Source: an uncultured Candidatus Saccharibacteria bacterium
GTDB lineage: Bacteria; Patescibacteriota; Saccharimonadia; Saccharimonadales; Saccharimonadaceae
Reading direction: 5' to 3'
NCBI GenBank assembly: GCA_947166895.1
Contig: CAMVFY010000004.1
Coordinates: forward strand, 1-48,279
DNA: 48,279 nt
The position numbers and the translations under genes are program-made. A model generated the notes under the pieces. That model made no database searches. It was not told the origin of the DNA and worked only from the letters and a program-made list of their open reading frames with translations. The first letter of the stretch is position 1. Each line of letters opens with the position of its first letter. Below are positions 16,482-26,916 of this stretch, piece by piece.

Positions 16482-18950
16482 TTACTCCTTTACTAACTTT
16501 AACTTTTTTCCGACTAGTTTAAGCGTTGGAATATCCCCTTTCGTGAGCTTCCCCGCAATAATTTCTTCGCTAAGTAGCGACTCCACCTCATCCTCAATTT
16601 TGCGTCTCAAAGGCCGCGCCCCATTCTTTGGATCGTAGCCTTCGCTGATGAGATATTCTTTGGCCTTCTCGTCAACTTTTAAGCCAATTCCCTTTGTGGC
16701 AAGACGTTTTCTTAGATCATCAATCAAATTGTCAAAAATCTTCTCTACATTTTGCTTCGTCAACGCATGAAACACTATCACATTATCTAACCGGTTGATT
16801 AGCTCTGGCCGCATCGCTTTCTTTAAGGCTTTCATCGCATAGGATTTATTTTCCTCATATTCCTCAGCCAAAGCTTTTTTATCCTTCGCCGTTTTGGCGC
16901 TAAAGCCAAGTTCGCTTTCGCGATACATATCCGCCGAGCCCAAATTAGACGTTAGTATCACGATGGTATTGTTAAACTTAATCTTGCTCCCCTGTCCATC
17001 CGTCAACACACCATCTTCCAATATTTGCAGTAGCAAATTAAACACATCTGGGTGCGCCTTTTCAATCTCGTCAAACAAAATCACCGAATAGGGCTTCCGC
17101 CGTACCGCCTCAGTTAATTTGCCACCATCATCATACCCCACGTAGCCCGCCGGCGCCCCCACCAACCGCGACACGTTATGTTTTTCACCAAATTCACTCA
17201 TATCAATTTTAACTAACGCATTTTCCCCGCCAAACACTTCGCGCGCTATCACCCGAGCCAACTCGGTTTTACCCACTCCCGTCGGCCCCATAAAGATAAA
17301 CGAACCAATCGGCCGCCGCGAATCAGCAATACCACTTCGCCCTCGCCGAATCGCCTTTGCCACCGCCGCTATCGCCTCATCTTGCCCGATAATCGATTTT
17401 TTTAACTCATCCTCTAGCCCAAGTAGCATCTTCATCTCGCTACCATGGACTTTTGAAACCGGAATTCCGGTCTTTAGTGACACCGCCGTCGCCAAATTAT
17501 CCTCCGTGAGCTTTGGATTTTCCGCTCGCTTTACGCCAGCTTTTTCAAGCTTCTTAATCTCTTGCTCCAACTTCGCCAGCTCGGTTTTATAATTGGCGGC
17601 CTTTTCGTAATCCTCTTTTTCGGCGGCTTCGGTGATTTTATTTTCGAGCGACGATTTTTCGATTTTTAGCTTCTTATATTTACCGCCGCCTTTTTTATCG
17701 GCCGCAACCCTACAAATTGCCGACGCCTCATCAATAATATCAATCACTTTATCCGGCATAAACCGATCATTAATATACCTCTGGCTCATCGTAATGGCAG
17801 TTTCAAGAACTGCGTCCGAAATTACCACACCATGGTGTTTTTCGTAATGTCCCTTTATGCCCTTCAAAATCCTAAGTGTCACCGCCGCTGATGGCTCCTC
17901 CACCATTACGGTCTGAAAACGCCTCGAAAGTGCCTTGTCCTTTTCAATCGTCTTGCGATATTCGTCTAGTGTCGTCGCACCAATCAAATTGATCGAATTT
18001 CGCGCCAGCGCCGGCTTCAAAATATTCGCCGCGTCCATTGAACCCTCACTTGAACCTGCGCCACAAAGCAGATGAATCTCGTCAATAAAGAGCAGTATCG
18101 AATCGTCCCCCGTCGCCTCGTCAATAATCCCCTTAATTCGTTCCTCAAATTCTCCCCGAAACTTCGTCCCGGCTACTACCGACGATAAATCTACCTGGTA
18201 AATATGCTTACCAATCAAATTCCCCGGTACCTGCGTCTTAGAAATCCTCGTAGCGAGCCCCTCCACGATTGCCGTCTTACCTACCCCAGCTTCACCAATT
18301 AATACCGGATTCGATTTTGTTCGACGAGAAAGTACCGTCACCACCCGCTCAATCTCCTGTTCACGTCCAATCACCGCATCTAATTTGCCCATTCTTGCTT
18401 CTTCGGTCAAATCCTTCCCGTAACGGCTAAGAAACTTAAGCGGCTTTTTCTTTAGATACTTCGCTTTTTCAGCTTTTAACTTTTCGTCTTTAGTTTGCTC
18501 CTCTACCAAATCCTCAATCTCGTCCAAAATTTTTTCATTATCAACTTTAAGCCCCATCAAAATCAGCGACGCTCGCGAGTTTGGCTGACTAAGTAGTGCA
18601 TATAATATATGCTCCGTCCCAATTACCGTGAGGCCCTGCTCTTTAACGTAGTTTTGCGCCATCCGAAGCGTCAAAATCACTGCCTCCGATAATGACATCA
18701 TCGCCATATCGCTTCCGGGCACCTCCACCGCTACCTTATTAAGGGCTTTTTCTACTTCCTCAAGAGTCGCACCTTCGTCTCGTACCAACCTCGCACCAGT
18801 CGACGTATCTATCGACATCACACCAAGTAGCAGATGTTCCGTCCCCATGTAACCGTTATTATACCTTTTACTATAAAAGTCGGCTTTTTGCAAAGCAAAC
18901 CTCGCATTTTCCGACAAATGATTCATAATTTCACTAAATTCTGCTTGCAT
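16482..18950 (-). CDS. clpC: Clp protease ATP-binding subunit ClpC (start [12 protein letters not shown] at 18950)
   Basis: Clp_N repeats; [15 protein letters not shown] and [18 protein letters not shown] motif; TATACT 6 nt upstream of ATG 18950. Confidence 0.95.
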   Translation of the reverse strand: MQAEFSEIMNHLSENARFALQKADFYSKRYNNGYMGTEHLLLGVMSIDTSTGARLVRDEGATLEEVEKALNKVAVEVPGSDMAMMSLSEAVILTLRMAQNYVKEQGLTVIGTEHILYALLSQPNSRASLILMGLKVDNEKILDEIEDLVEEQTKDEKLKAEKAKYLKKKPLKFLSRYGKDLTEEARMGKLDAVIGREQEIERVVTVLSRRTKSNPVLIGEAGVGKTAIVEGLATRISKTQVPGNLIGKHIYQVDLSSVVAGTKFRGEFEERIKGIIDEATGDDSILLFIDEIHLLCGAGSSEGSMDAANILKPALARNSINLIGATTLDEYRKTIEKDKALSRRFQTVMVEEPSAAVTLRILKGIKGHYEKHHGVVISDAVLETAITMSQRYINDRFMPDKVIDIIDEASAICRVAADKKGGGKYKKLKIEKSSLENKITEAAEKEDYEKAANYKTELAKLEQEIKKLEKAGVKRAENPKLTEDNLATAVSLKTGIPVSKVHGSEMKMLLGLEDELKKSIIGQDEAIAAVAKAIRRGRSGIADSRRPIGSFIFMGPTGVGKTELARVIAREVFGGENALVKIDMSEFGEKHNVSRLVGAPAGYVGYDDGGKLTEAVRRKPYSVILFDEIEKAHPDVFNLLLQILEDGVLTDGQGSKIKFNNTIVILTSNLGSADMYRESELGFSAKTAKDKKALAEEYEENKSYAMKALKKAMRPELINRLDNVIVFHALTKQNVEKIFDNLIDDLRKRLATKGIGLKVDEKAKEYLISEGYDPKNGARPLRRKIEDEVESLLSEEIIAGKLTKGDIPTLKLVGKKLKLVKE

Positions 18951-18967
18951 ACCCCCAGTATAACAAA

Positions 18968-18994
18968 CTAGCACTCTCACGTCAAGAGTGCTAG
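18968..18994. promoter_or_regulatory. CIRCE-type operator (HrcA site) upstream of clpC
   Basis: cTAGCACTC-N9(tcacgtcaa)-GAGTGCTAg; consensus TTAGCACTC-N9-GAGTGCTAA. Confidence 0.88.
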
Positions 18995-19009
18995 TTACCT
19001 ATTTTTCAT

Positions 19010-19903
19010 CTATTTGCGTCGCGCCGCTAGTCCACAATATGCTGCTATCATAATCGCGATAATACCCCCGGCCGCAATCGCCACATAGTCAATCGCCTCA
19101 GCACTTGCGTTCTCGGTTTTAGTATTACTACCCGTATTTGGCACCGGGATTTCTGGCTCTTCCGGCTCCTCTGGCACCACTGGTTCCTCTGGTAGTTGGT
19201 ATGGCATTCTCAAATAAAATGGGCCAAAAATCACCGAGTCAGGTATCCCAAATTCTTCTACACTAATTAGTCCATCGTAATCCGTAACATCAAATATAGT
19301 CAAGATTCCAGTATCAGAATCAAAGCTGTAGTGTCCATCCTCGGTAATACTTCGACAAAATGTATGGCCAAAAAACGGCTCTACTCCAAAACATAAAAAG
19401 TTTAGCGGTGGCATTAATTGCACTTTTAGTTCTTTTCCATTTAATTCCATAGATAGTTCACTCGTATCAAAATCTACAATCTTACCGATATCCACATTAA
19501 AATATGTCAATTTTTTATTATTGGTTATGTCGACTTCCTCTACCAAATCTCCAATCTCTGCCAAATTCAAATGTTCAAGCTCAAGATTATGTGAAAGATC
19601 AATCGAGGGTATCCAGCTATACCTTAAAACAAGAACTTTTAATCCCAAAAGCTTCTCGACACCATCCGCACTTGTAATATTAGCGCATTGCACCTCCTCC
19701 AGCCTTGCTAGTTGTTCGTCGTTAAGCCCAGTCTCAGGGATGGCTTCGTTAGGATTCTCGACTATGAATGCAGCCTCGACGCAATCATAAAAAGTTTGGT
19801 CCGTAAATCCCGCCGACATACTCGCAAAAGCCTCCGGCGCACTAAAAAACCACGCGCCGCCGACTACCGCCCCGATTATAATTGCAATTGTTTGTTTTTT
19901 CAT
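19010..19903 (-). CDS. Cell-surface protein with LRR-like segment and VPNTG...TM...RRK putative sorting signal
   Basis: Signal peptide; LKVLVLRYSWIPSIDLSHNLELEHLNL; Glu/Pro-rich stalk; VPNTGSNTKTEN plus C-terminal TM and RRK. Confidence 0.7.
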   Translation of the reverse strand: MKKQTIAIIIGAVVGGAWFFSAPEAFASMSAGFTDQTFYDCVEAAFIVENPNEAIPETGLNDEQLARLEEVQCANITSADGVEKLLGLKVLVLRYSWIPSIDLSHNLELEHLNLAEIGDLVEEVDITNNKKLTYFNVDIGKIVDFDTSELSMELNGKELKVQLMPPLNFLCFGVEPFFGHTFCRSITEDGHYSFDSDTGILTIFDVTDYDGLISVEEFGIPDSVIFGPFYLRMPYQLPEEPVVPEEPEEPEIPVPNTGSNTKTENASAEAIDYVAIAAGGIIAIMIAAYCGLAARRK

Positions 19904-20024
19904 GTTGATGTTGCACCTTTCTATTTTAGAGCATAAACGTTTTTCAAAAAATTGTCAAGCCTTTTTATCACTATTTTTAACTTTGTGTTATAATCACCTT
20001 AAGTTTAAATCAAGCGAGGTAAAA

Positions 20025-21725
20025 ATGTTAAAAATCAAAGGCCAAAAAAGAGATCCTTTTGTGCCACCACTCAGTATTTCAGCGCTCTTTAATCTATCCA
20101 GCTTTCGCCATTGGAACCAAATTGTCGTCAACCAAAAAGAATTTGATTTTACTCGCCGCGAGCTTAAATCTGATCGCAAAATTCTCGCCAAAGCTTTCCT
20201 TGCGCTCGGCATCAAAAAAGGCGACATCATCACTGTTGCAACCGGACGTAGCATGTATGACAACATCCTTATTTTTCTCGCCGCCAACAAAATCGGCGCC
20301 ATCGTGAGTTTTTTGGACGAAAAAACTCCCCGCGAAACGCTGCTTCATTACATCCAAGAATTTAACTCTAAGCTAGTCATTACATATAAATACAACGACA
20401 AACGCATCAAAGAGCTAAAACACGACGCCAAAACCATCCAAAACATCCTTAATCTTGATGGCAAATTAATCGATGAGGGGGATATCGACGATTCGCAAGA
20501 AGAAGATATCGAAATGTCCGTCCTTGATCATATCTGGTTAGGCGCACAAACAGTTCGCAAAGTCGCCGAAAAATATCGCGGGCATATTCCAAAAAATATC
20601 TTCGGTGGCAAAAACGAAGCCATAGTTACTTTTACTTCTGGCTCCACTTCCGGCCCCAAGCCTATGGTTTTTACCAACAAAGCCCTGATTGCCGCCGCAT
20701 TATTTTCCAAAGCCGCTTCCGGCATCAAAATGTGGGATAAAGAAATCCGCACTTGGTTTTCTTTTGTTAAATTTGACTGCCCCTACGGATTTTGGACCTC
20801 GGTCCTAACTCCCATCATTGGCGGCAGTTCCGTCATCCTCACCCCCGACTTAGACAAAGACAATTACCCTTATTACTTTGGCAAAGAAATTAACGTCGTC
20901 CAAGCCGTTCCGCTTCTCTTTTCAATGCTCCCTAATGTTTTACCAGAAGATCTAGACCTGTCTTCTGTCAAAATGTGTATTTCTGGTGGCGAGCGTCTCG
21001 AAAAGCAAGCTTCGCTCGATATTGCCGATTATTTTGCCGCGCATGGTGCCACCGTCAAAATGTGTAACGGTTATGGCGTCGGAGAATGTCTCGGCTCCAT
21101 CACTGTCGCTGTTGGCTCTACTTACCACCCCGACACCGTCGGGAAAGTTGTCCCCGGCGCACACGTTATGGTTCTAGATCCCGAAACCGGCGAAGAACTC
21201 GACTTTGGTAAGACTGGCCTACTTTATGTCTCCGGCAAACACACCCTAAAACGCTACTTCAATCGCCCCGAACTCACCGAAGAAAAAATCCTGAAAATCC
21301 GCGGCCGTAATTATATCAACACCGGCGATCTCGCCACCGTTTCCGAAACCGGCTTCGTTACTTTAGTCGGTCGCGCCACTTTCTTCATTAACACCGTTCC
21401 AGCCAAAGTTTATTACGAAGTCGTCCGCGCGTCCATTGCAAGAAACGAAGTTGTCAAAAGCTGTTACGTCGTCAAAATGCCCGACGCTAAACTTGGCTGG
21501 GCTTCCTGTGCCTTTGTGGTCGTAAATGATGGCATCGGCAAAAACAACGAAACTCGTCGCAAAATTGCTAAAGAATCCACGACGCCCTTCTATATCGGCA
21601 AGCGCCGCATTACCCTAAAGGAATACGAAATTCCCCGTCGCGTAGTCTTCCTTGACGAGCTCCCCCTCACCCGCGCCAACAAAATCGACTTCCGAAAACT
21701 CGAACGCATGGCGAAAGAATTATAA
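20025..21725 (+). CDS. AMP-dependent synthetase/ligase family protein (start MLKIKGQKRD)
   Basis: VTFTSGSTSGPKPMVFTNKAL, NGYGVGECLGSITV, INTGDLATVSETGFVTLVGR. Confidence 0.85.
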   Translation: MLKIKGQKRDPFVPPLSISALFNLSSFRHWNQIVVNQKEFDFTRRELKSDRKILAKAFLALGIKKGDIITVATGRSMYDNILIFLAANKIGAIVSFLDEKTPRETLLHYIQEFNSKLVITYKYNDKRIKELKHDAKTIQNILNLDGKLIDEGDIDDSQEEDIEMSVLDHIWLGAQTVRKVAEKYRGHIPKNIFGGKNEAIVTFTSGSTSGPKPMVFTNKALIAAALFSKAASGIKMWDKEIRTWFSFVKFDCPYGFWTSVLTPIIGGSSVILTPDLDKDNYPYYFGKEINVVQAVPLLFSMLPNVLPEDLDLSSVKMCISGGERLEKQASLDIADYFAAHGATVKMCNGYGVGECLGSITVAVGSTYHPDTVGKVVPGAHVMVLDPETGEELDFGKTGLLYVSGKHTLKRYFNRPELTEEKILKIRGRNYINTGDLATVSETGFVTLVGRATFFINTVPAKVYYEVVRASIARNEVVKSCYVVKMPDAKLGWASCAFVVVNDGIGKNNETRRKIAKESTTPFYIGKRRITLKEYEIPRRVVFLDELPLTRANKIDFRKLERMAKEL

Positions 21726-21800
21726 AAATACCATTTTGAGGACCATAAGCTTGGGCGAGCACCCTTGAGCGTATCCGAAAAATGGTATTTTATAATTCTT
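21715..21800. repeat. Nested palindromic element (copy 5) between convergent ligase and galU genes; core family A
   Basis: Arms AAGAATTATAAAAATACCATTTTgaGGA / TCCgaAAAATGGTATTTTATAATTCTT around ccataagcttgggcgagcacccttgagcgt. Confidence 0.9.
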
Positions 21801-22626
21801 ATCTACAAACTACATTGTTTGCATGTAGCCAACCTTCAACCGAACCACCATCAAGATATTCACCGGTGGTTGGCGCCACCCGCATTACTCCGCCATCCTT
21901 AATATATTCATCAATCGGGTCGGTCACCATGTATTCCTGGTCCTTCGGTCCAAAATCATTCTCCTCAACATATTTTACGATTCGCTTTAGTAAATCAGGC
22001 GCCATAATATATTTCGATACATTAATTAGATTCGACGGTGCCTCCTCTGGAGTAGGTTTTTCCACCACGCCAACCAATTTCCCATCCTCTTCCGACAAAA
22101 CGCCGTACTTTTCGACATCCTTCTTATCAATCTCTACACCTAAAATCGCCGACTCACCCTCACCAGCCGCATGGATCAAAGCCTCCGCTGCCGATTCACC
22201 TCCTGGATTCCAAATAAAATCATCGCCCATAAACACTAGCACTGGCTCGTCAATCTTATATTCTTCTACCACCATCGCAATCGGCACCGCCGTACCATAT
22301 TTACCCGCCGGGTCCTGTACGGTATAGTGAATCGTCACATCATCCGGCAAAGTTTTTGCGAGTTTCAACCTATCCTCTTTACCCCGGTCAATCAAATACT
22401 GATTAAGCGCCAAATTATCTTTGTAAAACTCCTGCACCTGGCAAGGTTCTACATTGGATATCACCATATAAATATCCTTAACGCCAGCCTTTATGAGCTC
22501 TTGCACCGAATAGTCCACTAGCGGCCGATTCCCCACCGGGAGCATTGATTTTTCTATAATTTTGGTAATTGGCAGCCGCCTCGTCCCCCATCCGGCGACT
22601 GGAATAATCGCTTTAGAAATTTTCAT
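21799..22626 (-). CDS. galU: UTP-glucose-1-phosphate uridylyltransferase
   Basis: KAIIPVAGWGTRRLPITKIIEKSMLPVGNRPLVDYSVQE; FMGDDFIW; VVEKPTPEEAPSNL. Confidence 0.93.
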   Translation of the reverse strand: MKISKAIIPVAGWGTRRLPITKIIEKSMLPVGNRPLVDYSVQELIKAGVKDIYMVISNVEPCQVQEFYKDNLALNQYLIDRGKEDRLKLAKTLPDDVTIHYTVQDPAGKYGTAVPIAMVVEEYKIDEPVLVFMGDDFIWNPGGESAAEALIHAAGEGESAILGVEIDKKDVEKYGVLSEEDGKLVGVVEKPTPEEAPSNLINVSKYIMAPDLLKRIVKYVEENDFGPKDQEYMVTDPIDEYIKDGGVMRVAPTTGEYLDGGSVEGWLHANNVVCR

Positions 22627-22636
22627 AATACCCTGA

Positions 22637-24286
22637 TTATAACACAGAAATCAGTGGCCGTCCCCATTCTACCGGATAGTCATCTTGGCCCAGCATTACC
22701 GCCACAGTTGCCGCAATGTTTTTAAGTCCCGCATCGTCCAACTTAGCGAGTTGGTATTTTTGTCGGTTACTAGTATGATCATAAATAATGCAGGGCACCT
22801 TGTTGGTAGTGTGTGAAGTTTTTTTCATGCCAGTTTCATCTAGTAGTTCTTCGGCATTACCATGGTCCGCCACGATAATCATTGCGCCACCTTTTTTATC
22901 AACTTCTGCCGCAATTCTAGAAAGCGCGATATCTATTGCTTCCATCGCCACAATCGTAGCTTCCATATCTGCCGTGTGGCCCACCATATCGCCACCCGGG
23001 AAATTTAGCCGTATAAACTTGTATTTTGCCAGATTTTCAATCACCGCATCTGCAATCTCCGCCGACTTCATCCAAGGCCTCGTCTCAAACGGCTCAGTAT
23101 CCGATTCTATTTTCAAAAATTCCTCTAAGTTTGCTTTTTCGTAACTATTTCCGTTAAAATAATACGTAATATGCCCAAATTTTACCGTCTCCGAAACTGC
23201 TAATTGGCTAATCTCTTTTTTGCTCAAAAACCGATTTAGGGTATCCGTGATATTACTTGGCTCCACCAAACGGTGTTCTGGCACGTGCGTGTCCGAATTA
23301 TATTCTGTCATCCCCACAAAATACACATCATCTGGCGTATAACCACCACGATTAAAATACGGAAAATCCCAGTACGTAAACGCCTGCGCTATCTCAATCG
23401 CCCGGTCCGCCCGAAAGTCAAAGTAAATTAACCCGTCACCTTTTTCAATCTTTCCAACCGGCCGATCCTTTTCATCAACCACCACGAATGCCGGCAAATC
23501 TTGATCCTGCACCGCCGGATTCAGCCGCCGAAGCGTCATCACCCCTTCCTCTGCCGACCTAAAATAATAGTCTGCCTCACCGTTTACCATCATATCCCAA
23601 CCCCGCGCCACAACCGACCAATCGTTTTCGTACCTATCTGCCACCGTCGTCATCCGACCACCACCTGACGCAATCTTGATGTCGGCATCCGGAAATCTAG
23701 TCGCAAAATCCTCAAATCTTCTAATAAACTTTGGCTCCGACTGCGGCGACACATCTCGACCATCAAAAATCGCATGCACCCGTATTCGCCGAATACCCTC
23801 CGCATAAGCGCGCTCTATCATCTGTTCCAAATGCGAAATATGGCTATGCACCCCACCATCTGAGAAAATCCCTGCAAAGTGTAAAGTCGCAGGTGTCATC
23901 CTTTCATTATACCATACATCACTAGAATTGTCAACTGTAGCCACAATCTTGTTCTCTCTCGTAATCCGCGAAATCACCCCTCGCCAAGCGTCCGAGTTAA
24001 ATATCTCGCCCGAATTAAAAGCTTCTTCAATTCTAGCAATTCCCTGCTTAATCGCTCTGCCCGCCCCCATTGTATTGTGCCCAACTTCGGAGTTGCCCAT
24101 CTGCCCAGAAAGTAATCCCACCGCCTCGCCAGACGCATCTAATGCAATATGCGGGCACTCTCTCGCCGCTTTACCCAAAAACGAAGTTCTTGCTTTTGAA
24201 ACCGCATTGCCCGGTCCATCCGGCGCCAACCCCACTCCATCTAAAATAGCCAAAACTATCGGCCCATCAAACGATAATTTATCCAT
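22637..24286 (-). CDS. gpmI: 2,3-bisphosphoglycerate-independent phosphoglycerate mutase
   Basis: LAILDGVGLAP..GNAVSKA; QMGNSEVGHNTMGAGR; HAIFDGRDVSP; FPGGDMVGHTAD; VADHGNAEEL. Confidence 0.95.
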   Translation of the reverse strand: MDKLSFDGPIVLAILDGVGLAPDGPGNAVSKARTSFLGKAARECPHIALDASGEAVGLLSGQMGNSEVGHNTMGAGRAIKQGIARIEEAFNSGEIFNSDAWRGVISRITRENKIVATVDNSSDVWYNERMTPATLHFAGIFSDGGVHSHISHLEQMIERAYAEGIRRIRVHAIFDGRDVSPQSEPKFIRRFEDFATRFPDADIKIASGGGRMTTVADRYENDWSVVARGWDMMVNGEADYYFRSAEEGVMTLRRLNPAVQDQDLPAFVVVDEKDRPVGKIEKGDGLIYFDFRADRAIEIAQAFTYWDFPYFNRGGYTPDDVYFVGMTEYNSDTHVPEHRLVEPSNITDTLNRFLSKKEISQLAVSETVKFGHITYYFNGNSYEKANLEEFLKIESDTEPFETRPWMKSAEIADAVIENLAKYKFIRLNFPGGDMVGHTADMEATIVAMEAIDIALSRIAAEVDKKGGAMIIVADHGNAEELLDETGMKKTSHTTNKVPCIIYDHTSNRQKYQLAKLDDAGLKNIAATVAVMLGQDDYPVEWGRPLISVL

Positions 24287-24298
24287 AAACGTATTATA

Positions 24299-25393
24299 TC
24301 ATACCTTCGGGACTTGTTGAGTAATACAATGGATATTACCGCCACCAAGCAAAATCTCACGCGCATAAACCGTTTCAATCACTCTATCCGGGAACAACGC
24401 CTGCAAAGTCCGGATCGCTGCTTCATCATGCGGATCATTAAAGACGGGCAAAATTATCGCACCATTACAGTTGTAATAATTAATATAAGAAGCTGGCAAC
24501 CTATCGCCCTCATTACGAGGAAAAGTCCCCTCCACTACATCAACACCTTCCGACTCTTCTTTAGTAATAGTTACCACATTCGGGACATGTATTTTTATAA
24601 TTTCAAGTTGGCGACCACGCGCATCAGTCACAGATTGCAAATATTCTAAATCTCTCACCGACCGCTCATGCTGTGGATCGGAAGTGTTATCTTCCCAAGC
24701 CAGTACTACCTTACCCGGCGCAACAAACTGACATACATTATCAACGTGTCCATTAGTATCTTCGTCCTTATAAATACCGTAAGGAACCCACAAAACTTTC
24801 TCGGCACCACAATAGTCTAATAGATATCTCTCAATTTCCTCCTTGCTCTTACCTGGATTACGCCCTTCATCAAGTAGGGTTTCTTCCGTCACAAGCAAAG
24901 TGCCTTCGCCGTCAGAATGAACCGAGCCACCCTCAAGCACAAAATCATCTGTGCGATACCTGTCAACTTTCTCAATTGCCGCCATCTTACTAGCAATAGC
25001 ATCGTCTAAATCCCACGGAAAATAAATCCCATTAACTAAACCACCGTAGCCGTTAAAAGCCCAGTCCACCGCACGCATTTCACCTTGATTATTAACCACC
25101 ATCGTAGCACCAGTATCGCGAATCCACGAATCGTTGTTTGATATCTCCACTACTTGGACGTTTGGCAAATTCATCCCCAGCACGTGAGAATACTGAGACT
25201 GGTTTACCCCCAAAACCACCGGTTCATGCTTTGCTATTTTTTCAATCACTTCACGAAAAGCCTTCTGTGCCGGTTTAGCACCGCCTCTCCAGTTATCCGG
25301 ACGCTCCGGCCATAGTAGATAAGTACATTTATGAGGTGCAAGTTCCGACGGCATATAAAAGTCGTCTTGTTTGGGAGTTGAATTTAGTCTCAC
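24299..25393 (-). CDS. aguA: Agmatine deiminase
   Basis: MPSELAPHKCTYLLWPERPDNWRGGAKPAQKAF; NDSWIRDTGATMVVN; EDTNGHVDNVCQFV; GGGNIHCITQQVPK; ends in TGA. Confidence 0.93.
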   Translation of the reverse strand: MRLNSTPKQDDFYMPSELAPHKCTYLLWPERPDNWRGGAKPAQKAFREVIEKIAKHEPVVLGVNQSQYSHVLGMNLPNVQVVEISNNDSWIRDTGATMVVNNQGEMRAVDWAFNGYGGLVNGIYFPWDLDDAIASKMAAIEKVDRYRTDDFVLEGGSVHSDGEGTLLVTEETLLDEGRNPGKSKEEIERYLLDYCGAEKVLWVPYGIYKDEDTNGHVDNVCQFVAPGKVVLAWEDNTSDPQHERSVRDLEYLQSVTDARGRQLEIIKIHVPNVVTITKEESEGVDVVEGTFPRNEGDRLPASYINYYNCNGAIILPVFNDPHDEAAIRTLQALFPDRVIETVYAREILLGGGNIHCITQQVPKV

Positions 25394-25464
25394 TTAAAAC
25401 CTTCTTTCTTTAACTTAAATAGTAGGGCATTACACCCTACTATTTATTATAAACTATTTGCGCC

Positions 25465-26916
25465 TTAAGCTCTAGCTTTTCTAGCTAATTTCTTACGCTT
25501 ATCCTTCTGGACCATCCTACAAACCATCACTTCACCGATTACTATACACACCGCCGAGCTTATTAGCAAAGTAGCATTATCAGCAATCGCTTCTATACTG
25601 AACTCTGGAATCCAAGTAAAGAACAATGATACGAATAACAGCAACAATGGCACAATACCCATCAGCCATCGCATCACCGGACCGACTTTAATCCAGTAGC
25701 CATTTTGAACTTGTTTGCCTTTTTTGTGCAACTTGATAAATGCTGCAAACATCGGAATATAAGACAAAAGTAGACATACAAGCGACAAATCAAAGAACGC
25801 CCAGAACATATTTTGACCATCTTCCCACTCCGGGAAACAATACGCCAAAATAATACCAGCCACCGCTAAAATCGTAGCTACTACGCCAGTCCATACGCCC
25901 ACCATATAAGGCACGCCATCTTTATTGCGCTTCTTCCAAGATTTCGGGAACATCCCATCTTCTGCTGCGTAAGCGATTACCGAATATACACCAAAGTTCC
26001 AAGACGACACATTTGAAATCAAAGTTAAGATAAACAACCCGCCCACTACGATTGTCACCGCCTGGATAGCCGCTTCGGTAAATCCAGCGTTTGCCATCAG
26101 CACATTGTATGAATCAAGAAAACCTGTGTTTGTCTGAATCTCTTCAAACGGAGTCCCGACACCCATACCAAATGAAGGCAAGATGTAGAAGATAGCGATC
26201 AAAATCCCGCCAAGAATGATTGCTTTCGGGATTTGTTTCTTAGGTTTATCCATATCATCATAAAATGTACCGACCACCTCAAAGCCAAGCATGTTAAAAA
26301 TAATAAGTGACACAAAGGATAGCCCCGCCCAATCAATCCCACCATCGGCTGACGCCAAAGGCACAAAATCGTGCCAAGACTCGATTGGATTAGCCGTACC
26401 TTTTGTAAACAACACATAAAACCCAAGAAAACCAATGCTAGCTAAAATCAAAATTTTTATTATTGCACCAATATTTGATACCCAGTCCGACTGAGAAATC
26501 CTAAGCATACCTAGTACAGTCACCAGTACGATATACCCCACCTGCAAAGCCAGCACCATCCAGAGTTCCATCTCGATGCCAAACATTTGCATTATCATAG
26601 TGGTAATAAGGTCGGCCAGCGACGCAATCCAAAGCGGATAGTTCACCCAGTAAAACCAAGCTACGCGCGAAGCCCACTTTTTCCCAAAGGCTTTTTTAAT
26701 CCAAGTATACATCCCGCCTTCAGATGGATACTGGGTGCCAAGCTCGGCGCTAATTAGCGCATACGGCACAAAGAAGCCGATTAGCATAATCGCCCACCAG
26801 ACATACATCGAATTTCCGATGGCTGCTGTTGGTGCTACGGCATCTCCAACCAAAATTATACAAACTGTCGCGAGCACTGCCGAAAACAGTCTGAACTTAT
26901 ATTTTTTCTTTGGCAT
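25465..26916 (-). CDS. APC-superfamily amino acid permease (probable agmatine/putrescine antiporter)
   Basis: Multi-TM; ELGTQYPSEGGMYTWIKKAFGKKWASRVAWFYWVNYPLWIASL; between aguA and ptc. Confidence 0.85.
   Translation of the reverse strand: MPKKKYKFRLFSAVLATVCIILVGDAVAPTAAIGNSMYVWWAIMLIGFFVPYALISAELGTQYPSEGGMYTWIKKAFGKKWASRVAWFYWVNYPLWIASLADLITTMIMQMFGIEMELWMVLALQVGYIVLVTVLGMLRISQSDWVSNIGAIIKILILASIGFLGFYVLFTKGTANPIESWHDFVPLASADGGIDWAGLSFVSLIIFNMLGFEVVGTFYDDMDKPKKQIPKAIILGGILIAIFYILPSFGMGVGTPFEEIQTNTGFLDSYNVLMANAGFTEAAIQAVTIVVGGLFILTLISNVSSWNFGVYSVIAYAAEDGMFPKSWKKRNKDGVPYMVGVWTGVVATILAVAGIILAYCFPEWEDGQNMFWAFFDLSLVCLLLSYIPMFAAFIKLHKKGKQVQNGYWIKVGPVMRWLMGIVPLLLLFVSLFFTWIPEFSIEAIADNATLLISSAVCIVIGEVMVCRMVQKDKRKKLARKARA

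Noticed and set aside
12397-24301. Alternative genetic code (UGA = Gly, as in Gracilibacteria/SR1)
   Set aside because: tyrS (TGA overlapping the next start at 12397-12400) and aguA (TGA at 24299-24301) end at TGA where the proteins should end; long conserved genes need no UGA recoding.
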